DNA of 64,000 nucleotides from Bifidobacterium breve (GTDB taxonomy: Bacteria > Actinomycetota > Thermoleophilia > Solirubrobacterales > Solirubrobacteraceae). The notes below the pieces were generated by a model. It was not told where the DNA came from, did no database searches, and worked only from the letters and a program-made list of their open reading frames with translations. A program made the translations under genes and the position numbers. The stretch is taken from the NCBI GenBank assembly GCA_945878865.1, contig CAMCUD010000022.1:16250-80249 (forward strand), in the 5' to 3' direction. This document shows, in pieces, positions 1 to 8,973 of this stretch. How positions within the stretch are numbered: position 1 is the first letter of the stretch; the number at the start of each line of letters is the position of its first letter.

Positions 1-1242
1 GCGGCCGTCCAGCCGTCGCGCGTACTGCGCGAGGTACCGGGCCTGCGCCTCGATCATCACGAGGATCGAGCCGACGCCGAGGTTCGTGTTCGGCCCGTAC
101 ATGAGGACCATGTTCGGGAAGCCGGGGACGGTCATGCCCAGGTGCGCGCGGGCGCCGCCGTCCCACGCGTCGGCGAGCAGGCGGCCGCCCCGGCCGGCGA
201 CCTCCATCGGCGCGACGAACGCATGCGCGGCGAAGCCGGTGCCCCAGATGATCGTGTCCGCCGGGTGCTCCGCGCCGTCGGCCGTGCGCACCCCGGTCGG
301 GGTGATCTCCGTGACCGCGTCGGTGAGGAGGTCGACGTTCGGGCGCTGCAGCGCCTCGTAGTACGCCGAGGAGAACAGGATCCGCTTGCAGCCGAACGCG
401 TAGTCGGGCGTGAGCTTGGCCCGCAGCTCGGGGTCGCGGACCTTCATGCGCAGGTACGCGCTGCTCCACGCCTGGAACGCGCGCTTGACGGGCTTGGCCC
501 CGCGCAGGGCGAAGATGAACGTCTCCATCGTGGCGAGCATCGACATGCGGCGCAGCCGCTGGAGGCCCGGCACCCCGCGGATCGCGGCGCGCGCCCAGCC
601 GGCGTACGCGTTGTTGCGCCGCGGCAGCATCCACGCCGGGGTGCGCTGGAACACGTCGACGTGCGCGGCCTGCTCGGCGACCGGCGGGATGAACTGCACG
701 GCGCTCGCGCCCGTCCCGATGACGGAGACCCGCTCGCCCCGCAGGTTGTGCTCGTGGTTCCACTCGGCGCTGTGGAACTGCGTGCCGGTGAAGGTCTCGC
801 GGCCGGGGAGGTTCGGCGTGACGGGGACGCTGAGCTGCCCGCAGGCGGGAACGAGGATGTCGGCCTCGAACGTCTCGCCGCCGGCGATGTCGAGGACCCA
901 GCGCAGGCGCTGCTCGTCCCAGGTCGCCTTCGTGATCTCGGTGGAGAGCCGCAGCTTCGGGGTGAGGCCGAAGCGGTCGGCGACGCCGGCCATGTACCGC
1001 TGGATCTCGTCCTGCGGCGAGCATGGCCGGGTCCAGTCCCGGCGCTGGGCGAAGCTGAACGAGTAGAGGTACGACGGGACGTCGCACGCGGCGCCCGGGT
1101 ACGTGTTCGCCCGCCAGACGCCGCCGACCTCGGGCGCCTTGTCGAAGATGACGTAGTCGGTCACGCCGGCGCGCTCGAGCTCGACGGCCGCGGCCAGGCC
1201 GCTCATGCCCGCCCCGATGATCGCGACGGTGGGGGTGCTCAC
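1..1242 (-). CDS. Baeyer-Villiger-type flavin monooxygenase, C-terminus cut by window edge
   Basis: FAD/NADPH monooxygenase that would insert oxygen next to a ketone carbonyl to give an ester or lactone. The N-terminal FAD motif GAGMSG is at about residues 10-15. The BVMO fingerprint FxGxxxHxxxW (FTGTQFHSAEW) is near residue 155, followed by the NADPH motif GTGAS. The 414 residues present stop at the left edge; homologues in this same window are about 500 residues, so roughly 85 are missing. The start is the GTG at 1242, which overlaps the stop of the upstream acyl-CoA synthetase gene as GTGA and implies translational coupling. Substrate unknown; an N-hydroxylating relative is possible but less likely given the fingerprint. 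Confidence 0.9.
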   Translation of the reverse strand, partial: MSTPTVAIIGAGMSGLAAAVELERAGVTDYVIFDKAPEVGGVWRANTYPGAACDVPSYLYSFSFAQRRDWTRPCSPQDEIQRYMAGVADRFGLTPKLRLSTEITKATWDEQRLRWVLDIAGGETFEADILVPACGQLSVPVTPNLPGRETFTGTQFHSAEWNHEHNLRGERVSVIGTGASAVQFIPPVAEQAAHVDVFQRTPAWMLPRRNNAYAGWARAAIRGVPGLQRLRRMSMLATMETFIFALRGAKPVKRAFQAWSSAYLRMKVRDPELRAKLTPDYAFGCKRILFSSAYYEALQRPNVDLLTDAVTEITPTGVRTADGAEHPADTIIWGTGFAAHAFVAPMEVAGRGGRLLADAWDGGARAHLGMTVPGFPNMVLMYGPNTNLGVGSILVMIEAQARYLAQYARRLDGR

Positions 1243-2936
1243 GTGTACAGCTCCTCGATCTGGTCGGCGTACTTGGCCGCGATGGGGGCGCGGCGCAGCT
1301 TCATCGTGGGGGTCAGCTCGTCGCCGCCCGGGACCCAGTCGCCCTCGACGACGTGGTGGCGCTTGACCTGCTCGACCCGCGAGAGCCGCGCGTTCGCGGC
1401 CTCGATGCCCGCGGCGATCTGCGCGCGGACCTCCGGGTCGCAGCTGAGCGCGGCGACGTCGCCGGGCTTGCCGTGGGCCGGACCCCAGGCGGCGCACGCG
1501 TCGGGGTCGAGCACGACGAGCGCGGTGTTGAACGGCCGCGCGTCGCCGATGACGGCGACCTGGCCGATCAGCGGGTGGGCGCTCTTCATCACCGACTCGA
1601 TCGCCGACGGCGACATGTTCTTGCCGGCCGCGTTGATGATGAGCTCCTTCTTGCGGTCGACGATCCACAGGTAGCCGTCCCCGTCGATCCGCCCGACGTC
1701 GCCGGTGTGCAGCCACCCGTCGGCGTCGACGGTCTCGGCGGTCGCGTCCGGGCGTCCGTGGTAGCCGGCCATCAGCGACGGGCCGCGCAGCAGCACCTCG
1801 CCGTCGTCGGCGAGCCGGATCTCGTTGCCGGGCAGCGGCAGGCCGACGCTGCCCACACGCGGGCGGTCCGGCGGCACGGCCGTGCCGCAGGCGGCGCACT
1901 CGGTCATGCCCCACAGCTCGGAGACGGGCAGCCCGATGGCGTGGAAGAACGTCGTCACGTCGGGCGGGGTCGGGGCCGAGCCGGTGTTCAGCGCACGCGC
2001 TTCGTCGAGCCCCAGCGCGGTGCGCAGCGGGGCGAACGCGGCGGCGTCGAGCGCGTCGACGCGGCGCGCGAGCTCCTCGGGGACGGGCCGTCCGGCCTGG
2101 CGCAGCTCGAGCTCCTCGGTGGCGGTGGTCAGGGCCGCAGCGAAGCGCTCGGCGGCCTCCGGGCCGGCGGCGGCGACCTTCGCCTCGACGCCGGCCTTGA
2201 GCTTCTCCCACACCCGTGGGACCGCGAAGAACCACGTCGGGCGCACGGCCGCGAGCGCGTCGCCGATGCGCTTCGGGTCGGCGAGGGTCGTGACCTCGCT
2301 CCCGCCGATGACCGGCAGGTAGTAGTGCGCGCCACGCTCGGCGATGTGCGCCGCGGGCAGCCACGAGATGACCCGCCCGGGGCCGTCCTCGAGGCCGAGC
2401 ATCGCGCCGAGGTTGCGCATCCCGGCGAGCACGGCGCGATGCGTGAGCTCGACGCCCTTCGGCGGACCCGTCGTTCCCGACGTGTAGATGATCGTCAGCA
2501 GCTCGTCGGGGTCGCGGGGCCGCGTCGCATCGAACCCGGGCAGCGAGGCCTCGTCGAGGGCGTCGACGAAGATCACATCCGCGGCGACGTCCCCGCGCAG
2601 CAGCACCGGGTCGGCGATGAGCAGGCGGATGTCGGCGTCGCACAGGACGTGTGCGATCTGCTCCGGCGACGACGTCGCGTAGATGCTCACCGGCACCGCG
2701 CCGAGGAGGAGGATCGCGAGATCGGCGACGTAGAACTCGGGGCGGTTGGGGAGCAGCAAGCCGACGGCGTCCCCGGCGCGGATGCCGCGCGCGTGCAGCC
2801 CGCCGGCGAGTGCGGTGGCGCGGTCGCGCAGCTGCGCGCGCGTGATGCGGACCGTGTCCTCGAGGTCGCGGACGAACAGCCGGTCAGGGCCGGCGGCGAC
2901 CGTGGCGTCGAAGGCGTCGAGGAGATGCTCGGACAT
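1239..2936 (-). CDS. AMP-dependent acyl-CoA synthetase (long-chain FadD/FAA1-like)
   Basis: Activates a carboxylic acid to its acyl-CoA through an acyl-adenylate. The 565-residue protein has the P-loop-like YTSGTTGPPKG at 151-161, the WGMTE adenylate motif mid-protein, and DRKKELIINAAGKN near residue 430, as in the FAA1/FadD15 branch. It lies between an alpha/beta hydrolase gene 67 bases upstream and the BVMO gene it overlaps by 4 bases. A coherent reading is that an acid released by ester hydrolysis is fed into beta-oxidation. Chain-length preference cannot be read from sequence. Confidence 0.93.
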   Translation of the reverse strand: MSEHLLDAFDATVAAGPDRLFVRDLEDTVRITRAQLRDRATALAGGLHARGIRAGDAVGLLLPNRPEFYVADLAILLLGAVPVSIYATSSPEQIAHVLCDADIRLLIADPVLLRGDVAADVIFVDALDEASLPGFDATRPRDPDELLTIIYTSGTTGPPKGVELTHRAVLAGMRNLGAMLGLEDGPGRVISWLPAAHIAERGAHYYLPVIGGSEVTTLADPKRIGDALAAVRPTWFFAVPRVWEKLKAGVEAKVAAAGPEAAERFAAALTTATEELELRQAGRPVPEELARRVDALDAAAFAPLRTALGLDEARALNTGSAPTPPDVTTFFHAIGLPVSELWGMTECAACGTAVPPDRPRVGSVGLPLPGNEIRLADDGEVLLRGPSLMAGYHGRPDATAETVDADGWLHTGDVGRIDGDGYLWIVDRKKELIINAAGKNMSPSAIESVMKSAHPLIGQVAVIGDARPFNTALVVLDPDACAAWGPAHGKPGDVAALSCDPEVRAQIAAGIEAANARLSRVEQVKRHHVVEGDWVPGGDELTPTMKLRRAPIAAKYADQIEELYT

Positions 2937-3003
2937 CTCCTTCGATGCTGGACGCCGCCGGGCGGAATGGCGTGTGTCGCGGCGACAGCGTTTCGCGCAG
3001 GGG

Positions 3004-3813
3004 CTAGGCCGCCGCGCCAGCGGGTGAGCGCGCGCCGACGGCGAGCGTCCGGGCCACGAGCGCGGGGTTGTCCCACGTCGGCACGTGGCCGACGCCGCGC
3101 AGCGTCACGTGCCGCGCGCGCGGGTACAGGCGGCGCGCGCGGTTGGCCTGGCGCGGGATGAGCAGGTGGTCGTGCTGCGCCCACGCGATCGTCACCGGCA
3201 CACCCTCGAGGGCGTCGGCCGGTGGCGGGACGAGCGCGTCGAACGCCGCCAGCGTCGCGGGGAACGCGTCGCTGCCGCCGAGGCCGTCGAGCGTTGCGCG
3301 GGCCTCCTCGGCCGGCATCTTCCACGGCGTGTGCATGAGCTGGCCGGCGAGCGCCGCACGGCCCACGCCGGTGCCGGCGAGCGGCGCGAGCGCAGCGCCG
3401 GCGTGGCGGACGAGCGTGTACGAGCTCGTCAGGCTGAGCTGGCAGAAGCGCAGCTCGCGCCGGTTCCAGAAGCCGGCGGGCGACAGCGCGGTGGCGCTGC
3501 GCGCCTTGCCGCGGGCGGCGAGCTCCAGCGCGAGCGCCCCGCCCATCGAGTTGCCGCCGACGTGCGGCCGCTCCCAGCCGAGCTCGTGCTCGACGAAGTC
3601 CGTGATCGCGTCGGCGAGGGCGGCGACGGTTGGCCGGATGCCCGCCGGCAGCGGGGCCGAGGCGCCGAACCCGGGCGCGTCGATGGCGACCACGTCGAAG
3701 CCGTCGGCCACGAGCGCGTCGGTCACGGGGATCCATGCGCGGTGGCTGTGGCCGATGCCGTGGATGAGCAGCAGCGGCTCGCCCTCTCCTGCGCGGACGT
3801 AGTGCAGCGTCAT
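3004..3813 (-). CDS. alpha/beta hydrolase
   Basis: A 269-residue alpha/beta-fold hydrolase with an oxyanion-region HGIGHSHRAW near residues 18-27. The nucleophile elbow GNSMGG places serine at 89. An acidic residue lies in AWAQHDHL, and the terminal histidine in GVGHVP. It is the first gene of a minus-strand run with the acyl-CoA synthetase and BVMO, so an esterase or lactonase acting on the BVMO product is the most economical role. No signal peptide, so cytoplasmic. Confidence 0.88.
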   Translation of the reverse strand: MTLHYVRAGEGEPLLLIHGIGHSHRAWIPVTDALVADGFDVVAIDAPGFGASAPLPAGIRPTVAALADAITDFVEHELGWERPHVGGNSMGGALALELAARGKARSATALSPAGFWNRRELRFCQLSLTSSYTLVRHAGAALAPLAGTGVGRAALAGQLMHTPWKMPAEEARATLDGLGGSDAFPATLAAFDALVPPPADALEGVPVTIAWAQHDHLLIPRQANRARRLYPRARHVTLRGVGHVPTWDNPALVARTLAVGARSPAGAAA

Positions 3814-3845
3814 GGCGCCGACGGTATCCGCCGCTCCCCGCCGAG

Positions 3846-3894
3846 GGGGTGTGTCCCCGAACGTGCGTCTGGCGCGCGCTTGGGGTCACACCCC
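3846..3894 (-). terminator. Hairpin downstream of secreted-protein gene
   Basis: Inverted repeat with arms GGGGTGTGTCCCC (3846-3858) and GGGGTCACACCCC (3882-3894), pairing at 12 of 13 positions around a 23-base loop. It starts 2 bases past the minus-strand stop at 3897. There is no U-tract, as is common in high-GC actinobacteria. The GGTGTGTCC core recurs at the hairpins around the DUF559 gene. Confidence 0.55.
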
Positions 3895-3896
3895 AG

Positions 3897-5771
3897 TCAC
3901 GTGACGGTGATCGTCAGCGGCTGGGTGACCTTCGCGCCGCCGCCGGCGGGGGTGAACACCGCGGTGAGCTTGAGCTTGCCCTTCCTCGCGAACCGCACCT
4001 TGAAGGCCGCGACGCCCTGCTTCACGGCGACCGGCTTGGCGAAGCGCTTCGTCCCGCGGCGCAGCTCGACCTTGCCCGGGGCGGGGACCTTGACCTTCAG
4101 CGTCGCCTTCCGGCCGTGCTTGAACGAGGCCCCGACGAGCGTGAGCGTGACCTTCGGCGCGGTCGTCGTCTTCGGCGGCGGCGCGGTGAGGATGATCGGC
4201 CCGCCGCCTCCCGAGAGCGGTGGGTCGCCGGAGGCGATCACGCAGACGGAGCGCTTCGAGCGCTTGCCGCCCAGCGTGGAGTAGCCGAACACCGCCTCGC
4301 CGGCGGCCACCGCGCTCGTGAACGCGGCGGACGCGTCGCCGTTGCCCGCGTCGTCGGTCGTGACGTCCTTCAGCCCGGCGAACCGCGCGCCGGCGTCCTC
4401 GGTGTCGCACGCCGGGGCCGCGTACCAGAGGACGCGGTACGTGGTCTTCGGCCCGTCGGCCACGGTGCCCGTCACCGCCCCGGTCGTCGCCGACCCGGGG
4501 TTCGGCGGCTTGGGCACCGTGCTGTCGCCGCCGGTCGTGGGCGGCGGTGGGACCGTGTCCTTGTAGACGGTCACGTCGGCGGTCGCGGTCGCCTTCTGAT
4601 CCGTCGACCCCGAGGTCGGGCTGCGCCAGACAGCCTGGCCGCGAAGCGTCGAGAGCGGCGGGGTCAGCGCGTCGCCGGTGATCTTCCCGGTGGCGGTGAC
4701 CGACTCGCCCGGCAGCAGGGTCTTGCCGCTGATGCCCGCGTCGTCGCTGACGTAGGAGATGCCGACCGAGGTCCCGGCCGGGCGCGCGAACGTCCCGGCC
4801 TGGAACCCGGCGGACTGCACCGCGCCGCCGGTGGCCGTCGCCTTCAGGGTCACCGTGCGGGACTGGCCGAGCAGGATCGAGGGGCCGCCGACGTCCAGGG
4901 TCGCGGTGAGCGTCCCTCGCGCCCGCGGCGTGACGGTCCGGGTGATGTCGCTCTCGGCGACGTTGACCGTCTGCGCGACCCAGTTCTCCTGGGCGGGCGG
5001 GATCGCGGCGGGCCCCGCCTCTCCGCGCTGGAACGGGCTGAACAGGATCTTCCACGACGAGTTGGCCGGCAGCGGCATCCGCCACTGCGGATCCTTGCCC
5101 GGCGTGAGCGTGCCCGTCGCCTTGATGCAGTCGGCGGTGGTCGCGGTCGTCGAGAAGATCGTCGACGCCTCGACGCACGAGCCCCAGGTCGGCGTCGTGC
5201 CGGAGCGGACGGCGTACGCGATGCCGGCGGGCCAGTTCGTGGCGCCGCTGGAGTTGAACTGCACCCACCGCCACTTCGGCCGCGCGTAGAACCCGTAGCC
5301 CTGCTTGGCCTGGATGGTCGTGCTGCCGATCTGGTTGGCCGCGACGATCGTCTGCCAGAAGTCGCCGTCGATCCCGATGCCGCGCGGTCGGTAGACGAAC
5401 GTGCAGAACGTCTTCTCGGCGGTGCAGCCGTCGGTGATCTGGACGGGCGCGGAGAGGTGTCCCGCGGGGATCGTGAACTTCCACGCGACGTTCGAGTACA
5501 GGCAGATGTGGAAGGCGTCGGGCACGCAGCCCTCCGGGAAGGCCACCCCGAACGGCGGGTTGGGGTTCTGCGGCGCGCCGATCGTCACCGTCTCGTCGAC
5601 GGCGACCGTCCGCAGCGTCGAGCTGGAGACCGTGCCGTAGACGGGATCGCAGCCCGCGACCTCGTAGAAGCACGTCGGCGCCGGCGGCGTGTCGGCCTGC
5701 GCCGGGACGGCCAGGGCGCTCGCGGTCAGCAGCGACAGCAGGACGGCGCGAAGCACCAGACGGGTGACCAT
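3897..5771 (-). CDS. Secreted multi-domain protein of unknown function
   Basis: A 624-residue protein with a clear Sec signal peptide (charged start, hydrophobic stretch, cleavage after about residue 26 at PAQA-D). The N-terminal half carries several cysteines likely to form disulphides. The middle has beta-rich stretches of the kind seen in Ig-like repeats. A Pro/Thr/Gly-rich linker near residue 405 leads to a lysine-rich Ig-like C-terminal domain, of the type found in actinobacterial cell-surface proteins. No LPXTG motif or terminal membrane anchor, so it is probably released or loosely wall-bound. No enzymatic motif was recognised. Confidence 0.75.
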   Translation of the reverse strand: MVTRLVLRAVLLSLLTASALAVPAQADTPPAPTCFYEVAGCDPVYGTVSSSTLRTVAVDETVTIGAPQNPNPPFGVAFPEGCVPDAFHICLYSNVAWKFTIPAGHLSAPVQITDGCTAEKTFCTFVYRPRGIGIDGDFWQTIVAANQIGSTTIQAKQGYGFYARPKWRWVQFNSSGATNWPAGIAYAVRSGTTPTWGSCVEASTIFSTTATTADCIKATGTLTPGKDPQWRMPLPANSSWKILFSPFQRGEAGPAAIPPAQENWVAQTVNVAESDITRTVTPRARGTLTATLDVGGPSILLGQSRTVTLKATATGGAVQSAGFQAGTFARPAGTSVGISYVSDDAGISGKTLLPGESVTATGKITGDALTPPLSTLRGQAVWRSPTSGSTDQKATATADVTVYKDTVPPPPTTGGDSTVPKPPNPGSATTGAVTGTVADGPKTTYRVLWYAAPACDTEDAGARFAGLKDVTTDDAGNGDASAAFTSAVAAGEAVFGYSTLGGKRSKRSVCVIASGDPPLSGGGGPIILTAPPPKTTTAPKVTLTLVGASFKHGRKATLKVKVPAPGKVELRRGTKRFAKPVAVKQGVAAFKVRFARKGKLKLTAVFTPAGGGAKVTQPLTITVT

Positions 5772-5813
5772 CGCGTGATGGTCCCCCAGCGAGGGGAGAT
5801 CGCCAAACGCCCG

Positions 5814-6428
5814 CTACGCAGCGGTGCGTACTGTCGCGGCGAGCACCTTGGCGGCCTGATCGGCGAGCGCCATGATCCGGTCGACCGGGTAGTCGTCGGG
5901 GTCGGTGAGGACGAGCCGAGCGGCGTGCTCGGAGACACCCTGGGCGACGTGGACGACGAGGTCGATGTCGACGAGCTCCGGATCGACCCCCTCACGCCGC
6001 AGTCCCGCGGTCAGCGCGGCGGCAAGCTGCGCGCGGACGTCGGCGCGGTCACGCGCCAGGCGCTCGTGGAGCGACCCCGGCGTGCCCTCGACGGGGACGA
6101 GCGTGAGCCGCCACGTCAGCGGCGCGCCGGCCACCGCCTCGAGGTAGCCGCGCAGCCCGTCGGCGATGACCTCGAGCAGCGGCCGCTCGTCCGACGCCTT
6201 GGGCAGCACCGCGGCGAGCTGCTCCAGCGCCCGCGCGTGCTCGCGATCCAGCAGGGCGTTGAGCAATCCGGGCAGGTCGTGGAAGTGGCCGTAGACGATC
6301 GGGCGGGTGATGCCGGCGGCCTTCGCGACCGCATCGATCGACACGCCCGTGAACCCCTCGCGGGAGATGAGTTCCAGTGTGGTGTCGAGGAGCTGCTCGC
6401 GGCGCTGCTCGGCGGTCATCCGTGCCAT
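5814..6428 (-). CDS. TetR family transcriptional regulator
   Basis: A 204-residue TetR repressor with an N-terminal helix-turn-helix (about residues 25-48, including the GITRPIVYGHF recognition segment) and a helical ligand domain. It is divergent from the BVMO-SDR pair at 6509-8973, with operator-like repeats between them, so it most likely represses both itself and that pair. The ATG at 6428 is 8 bases from a good -10 box and could be leaderless; an in-frame ATG at 6419 has AAGG about 9 bases upstream and is an alternative start. Confidence 0.92.
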   Translation of the reverse strand: MARMTAEQRREQLLDTTLELISREGFTGVSIDAVAKAAGITRPIVYGHFHDLPGLLNALLDREHARALEQLAAVLPKASDERPLLEVIADGLRGYLEAVAGAPLTWRLTLVPVEGTPGSLHERLARDRADVRAQLAAALTAGLRREGVDPELVDIDLVVHVAQGVSEHAARLVLTDPDDYPVDRIMALADQAAKVLAATVRTAA

Positions 6429-6490
6429 GCCTTGACATTCTAGTTACACCGACGTAACTTACGCAACCGCAAGTTACGGCAGTGCAACTT
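6429..6490. promoter_or_regulatory. Divergent overlapping promoters with TetR operators
   Basis: Plus strand: TTGACA (6432-6437), 17-base spacer, TAACTT (6455-6460), driving the BVMO gene. Minus strand: TTGCGT (6466-6461), 18-base spacer, TAGAAT (6442-6437), ending 8 bases before the tetR ATG. The perfect inverted repeat AGTTAC-ACCGAC-GTAACT (6442-6459) lies inside both promoters. A second, imperfect copy AGTTAC/GCAACT follows at 6472-6489, and GTAACTT/AAGTTAC arms pair across 6454-6477. Repressor binding would block both genes. Confidence 0.75.
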
Positions 6491-6508
6491 CCCCGCAAGG
6501 ACCCGACC

Positions 6509-8017
6509 GTGTACTCCACCCTCACCCCGGACCACGACATCGTCGTCGTGGGCAGCGGCTTCGCCGGCCTCGGCATGGCGATCCGCCTCCAGCAGGAGGG
6601 CCGCACCGACCTCCTCGTCCTCGAGCAGGGCGACAGCGTCGGCGGCACCTGGCGCGACAACGACTACCCCGGCTGCGCGTGTGACGTGCCGAGCCACCTG
6701 TACTCGTTCTCGTTCGCGCAGAACCCCGACTGGTCGCGCACGTTCTCGCCGCAGGCCGAGATCCGCGACTACATCGAGCGCACCGCCGACCAGTTCGGCA
6801 TGCGGGAGAAGATCCGCTTCAACAGCCGGCTGACCGCCGCGACGTGGGACGAGGACGCCCGCCTCTGGCGCCTGGAGGTCAACGGCGGGGAGACGACCGT
6901 CACCGCACGCGTGGTCATCGGCGGCCTGGGACCGCTCAACCGCCCGTCGTACCCGAAAGTCGCCGGCCGCGACGACTTCGCCGGGACGGCGTTTCACTCG
7001 ATGCACTGGGACCACGATCACGACCTGCGCGGCAAGCGCGTCGCGGTCATCGGCACCGGTGCCAGCGCGATCCAGTTCATCCCCGAGGTGGCCAAGGACG
7101 CCGCCGCCGTCGACGTCTACCAGCGCACCGCGCCGTGGGTCCTGCCCAAGCCCGACCGTCCCGTGCGCCCGCGCGTGCGCGCACTCTTCCGCCACGTCCC
7201 CGGGCTGCTCAGCGCCTACCGCGCGTGGATCTACGCGCGCCTGGAGGCCCGGGTCATCGCCTTCGACCACCCGCGGTTCGCGGTGTTCGGCGAGCGCCTG
7301 GCTCGGAGCTACGCGGCGCGCAAGATCCAGGACCCGGAGCTGCTGGAGAAGGTCATTCCCGACTACCGGATGGGCTGCAAGCGCGTCCTGCTCTCCAACA
7401 ACTACCTGCGCGCCCTGGCCAAGGACCACGTCGACGTCATCACCACCGGCATCGACGCGATCACCCCGGCGGGCATCCGCACCGCCGACGGCACCGAGCG
7501 CGCGTACGACACGATCATCTACGGCACCGGCTTCAAGGTCACCGAGCCGTACTCGGAGATCGCGTTCACCGGGCGCGACGGCGTCGACCTCGCGGAGAAG
7601 TGGACCCGCGAGGGAACGCACGCACACAAGGGCGCGACGATCGACGGGTTCCCCAACCTGTTCCTGCTCGTCGGCCCGAACACCGGGCTGGGGCACAACT
7701 CGATCATCTACATGATCGAGTCGCAGATCACGTACGTGCTCGACGCGCTGAACCAGATGGATACGCGGGGTGCGGTGGCCGTCGACGTCACGCCGGCGGC
7801 GATCACCGCCTACAACGACGAGCTCCAGCAGCGCCTCGCCGGCACGGTCTGGCAGTCGGGCGGCTGCGCGTCCTACTACCAGGACGAGCACGGCGTCAAC
7901 CGCGCGATCTGGCCCGGGCACACCTACACGTTCCGTCGCCTCGTCCGCGAGTTCGACACGCCGAACTACGAGCTGATCCCCGCCGCCGTCCCGGCCGCCA
8001 CGCCGGTCGCCGGCTGA
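6509..8017 (+). CDS. Baeyer-Villiger-type flavin monooxygenase
   Basis: A complete 502-residue monooxygenase. FAD motif GSGFAG is at 15-20, the BVMO fingerprint FAGTAFHSMHW at 157-167, and the NADPH motif GTGASA follows. The start chosen is the GTG at 6509 because AAGGA lies 8 bases upstream; an in-frame GTG at 6482 falls inside the operator region. It is followed after 20 bases by a short-chain dehydrogenase that could supply its ketone substrate from an alcohol. Expression is probably controlled by the divergent TetR through the operator at 6442-6459. Confidence 0.92.
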   Translation: MYSTLTPDHDIVVVGSGFAGLGMAIRLQQEGRTDLLVLEQGDSVGGTWRDNDYPGCACDVPSHLYSFSFAQNPDWSRTFSPQAEIRDYIERTADQFGMREKIRFNSRLTAATWDEDARLWRLEVNGGETTVTARVVIGGLGPLNRPSYPKVAGRDDFAGTAFHSMHWDHDHDLRGKRVAVIGTGASAIQFIPEVAKDAAAVDVYQRTAPWVLPKPDRPVRPRVRALFRHVPGLLSAYRAWIYARLEARVIAFDHPRFAVFGERLARSYAARKIQDPELLEKVIPDYRMGCKRVLLSNNYLRALAKDHVDVITTGIDAITPAGIRTADGTERAYDTIIYGTGFKVTEPYSEIAFTGRDGVDLAEKWTREGTHAHKGATIDGFPNLFLLVGPNTGLGHNSIIYMIESQITYVLDALNQMDTRGAVAVDVTPAAITAYNDELQQRLAGTVWQSGGCASYYQDEHGVNRAIWPGHTYTFRRLVREFDTPNYELIPAAVPAATPVAG

Positions 8018-8037
8018 CCCACCGAGGAGACACCACC

Positions 8038-8973
8038 ATGGGTTCCTACGACGTCAACGGGCGCACCGTGTTCATCACGGGCGCGGCCCGTGGCATCGGC
8101 GCCGAGAGCGCCCGGCGCCTGCACGCCAAGGGCGCGAACGTCGCGCTGGTCGGCCTCGAGCCCGAGCGGCTCGAGGCGCTCGCCGCCGAGCTCGGCGACC
8201 GCGCGTTCGCCGTCGAGGCGGACACGACGGACGTCGCTGCGCTCGACCGCGCGGTCGCGGCGGTCGTCGAGCGCTTCGGCGGCATCGACGTGGCGATCGC
8301 CAACGCGGGCATCCAGCGGTCGGGCACCGTGCTCACCGGCGACCCCGACGCGATCGAGCGCACGATCGAGGTCAACCTCCTCGGCGTGTGGCGCACCGAC
8401 CGCGCGGTCCTGCCCCACATCATCGAACGCAAGGGCTATCTGCTGAACATCGCGTCGCTGTCGGCGATCAGCCACGCGCCGCTGATGTCGGCCTACACCG
8501 CGTCGAAGGCGGGCGTGGAGGCGTTCACCGACGCGCTGCGGATCGAGACCTCGCCGACCGGGGCGAAGATCGGCTGCGCGTACTTCGGCTTCATCGACAC
8601 GGACATCGTCCGCGGCTCGTTCGCGCAGCCGTCGGCGCAGCGGATGCGCGGCCTCATGCCGGGGTTCGTCGCCAAGCCGGCGCCGCTGTCGCAGGCGATC
8701 GACGCGATCGAGAAGGGCGTCGAGCGCCGGTCTGCGCGCGTGTGGGCGCCGCGGTTCGTCGGCCCGCTCATGGCGATTCGCGGGATCGCGCAGCCGCTGA
8801 CCGAGTGGCAGATGATGCGGTTCGGGCGCAAGGACATCGCCGAGGCGGTCCGCCTCGCCGATCCGAAGACCGGTGCGGACCGCCCCGAGGATCCGTTGCT
8901 CGGCGCGTCGTCGCTGGCGGTCACGCCGCCGGAGGACGCAGCAGCGACTGCGCCCGAGGCCGCGCAGGTCTGA
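8038..8973 (+). CDS. Short-chain dehydrogenase/reductase
   Basis: A 311-residue classical SDR with the cofactor motif TGAARGIG near residues 14-21, NAG (in IANAGIQ) in the middle, and the catalytic pair YTASK. RBS GAGGAGA lies about 8 bases before the ATG. Second gene of the TetR-controlled BVMO operon, so alcohol/ketone interconversion upstream of Baeyer-Villiger oxidation is likely. The extended C-terminus (after about residue 250) resembles membrane-associated SDRs. Its 3' end overlaps the convergent gene by 53 bases. Confidence 0.9.
   Translation: MGSYDVNGRTVFITGAARGIGAESARRLHAKGANVALVGLEPERLEALAAELGDRAFAVEADTTDVAALDRAVAAVVERFGGIDVAIANAGIQRSGTVLTGDPDAIERTIEVNLLGVWRTDRAVLPHIIERKGYLLNIASLSAISHAPLMSAYTASKAGVEAFTDALRIETSPTGAKIGCAYFGFIDTDIVRGSFAQPSAQRMRGLMPGFVAKPAPLSQAIDAIEKGVERRSARVWAPRFVGPLMAIRGIAQPLTEWQMMRFGRKDIAEAVRLADPKTGADRPEDPLLGASSLAVTPPEDAAATAPEAAQV

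Noticed and set aside
3849..6443. 864-codon plus-strand open frame
   Set aside because: Arg/Gly-rich shadow of the secreted-protein and TetR genes on the other strand, which have a signal peptide and a recognisable helix-turn-helix.
6482..6508. GTG at 6482 as start of the BVMO gene
   Set aside because: It lies within the operator repeats and adds nine residues with no ribosome site; GTG 6509 has AAGGA at the right distance and fits the family N-terminus.
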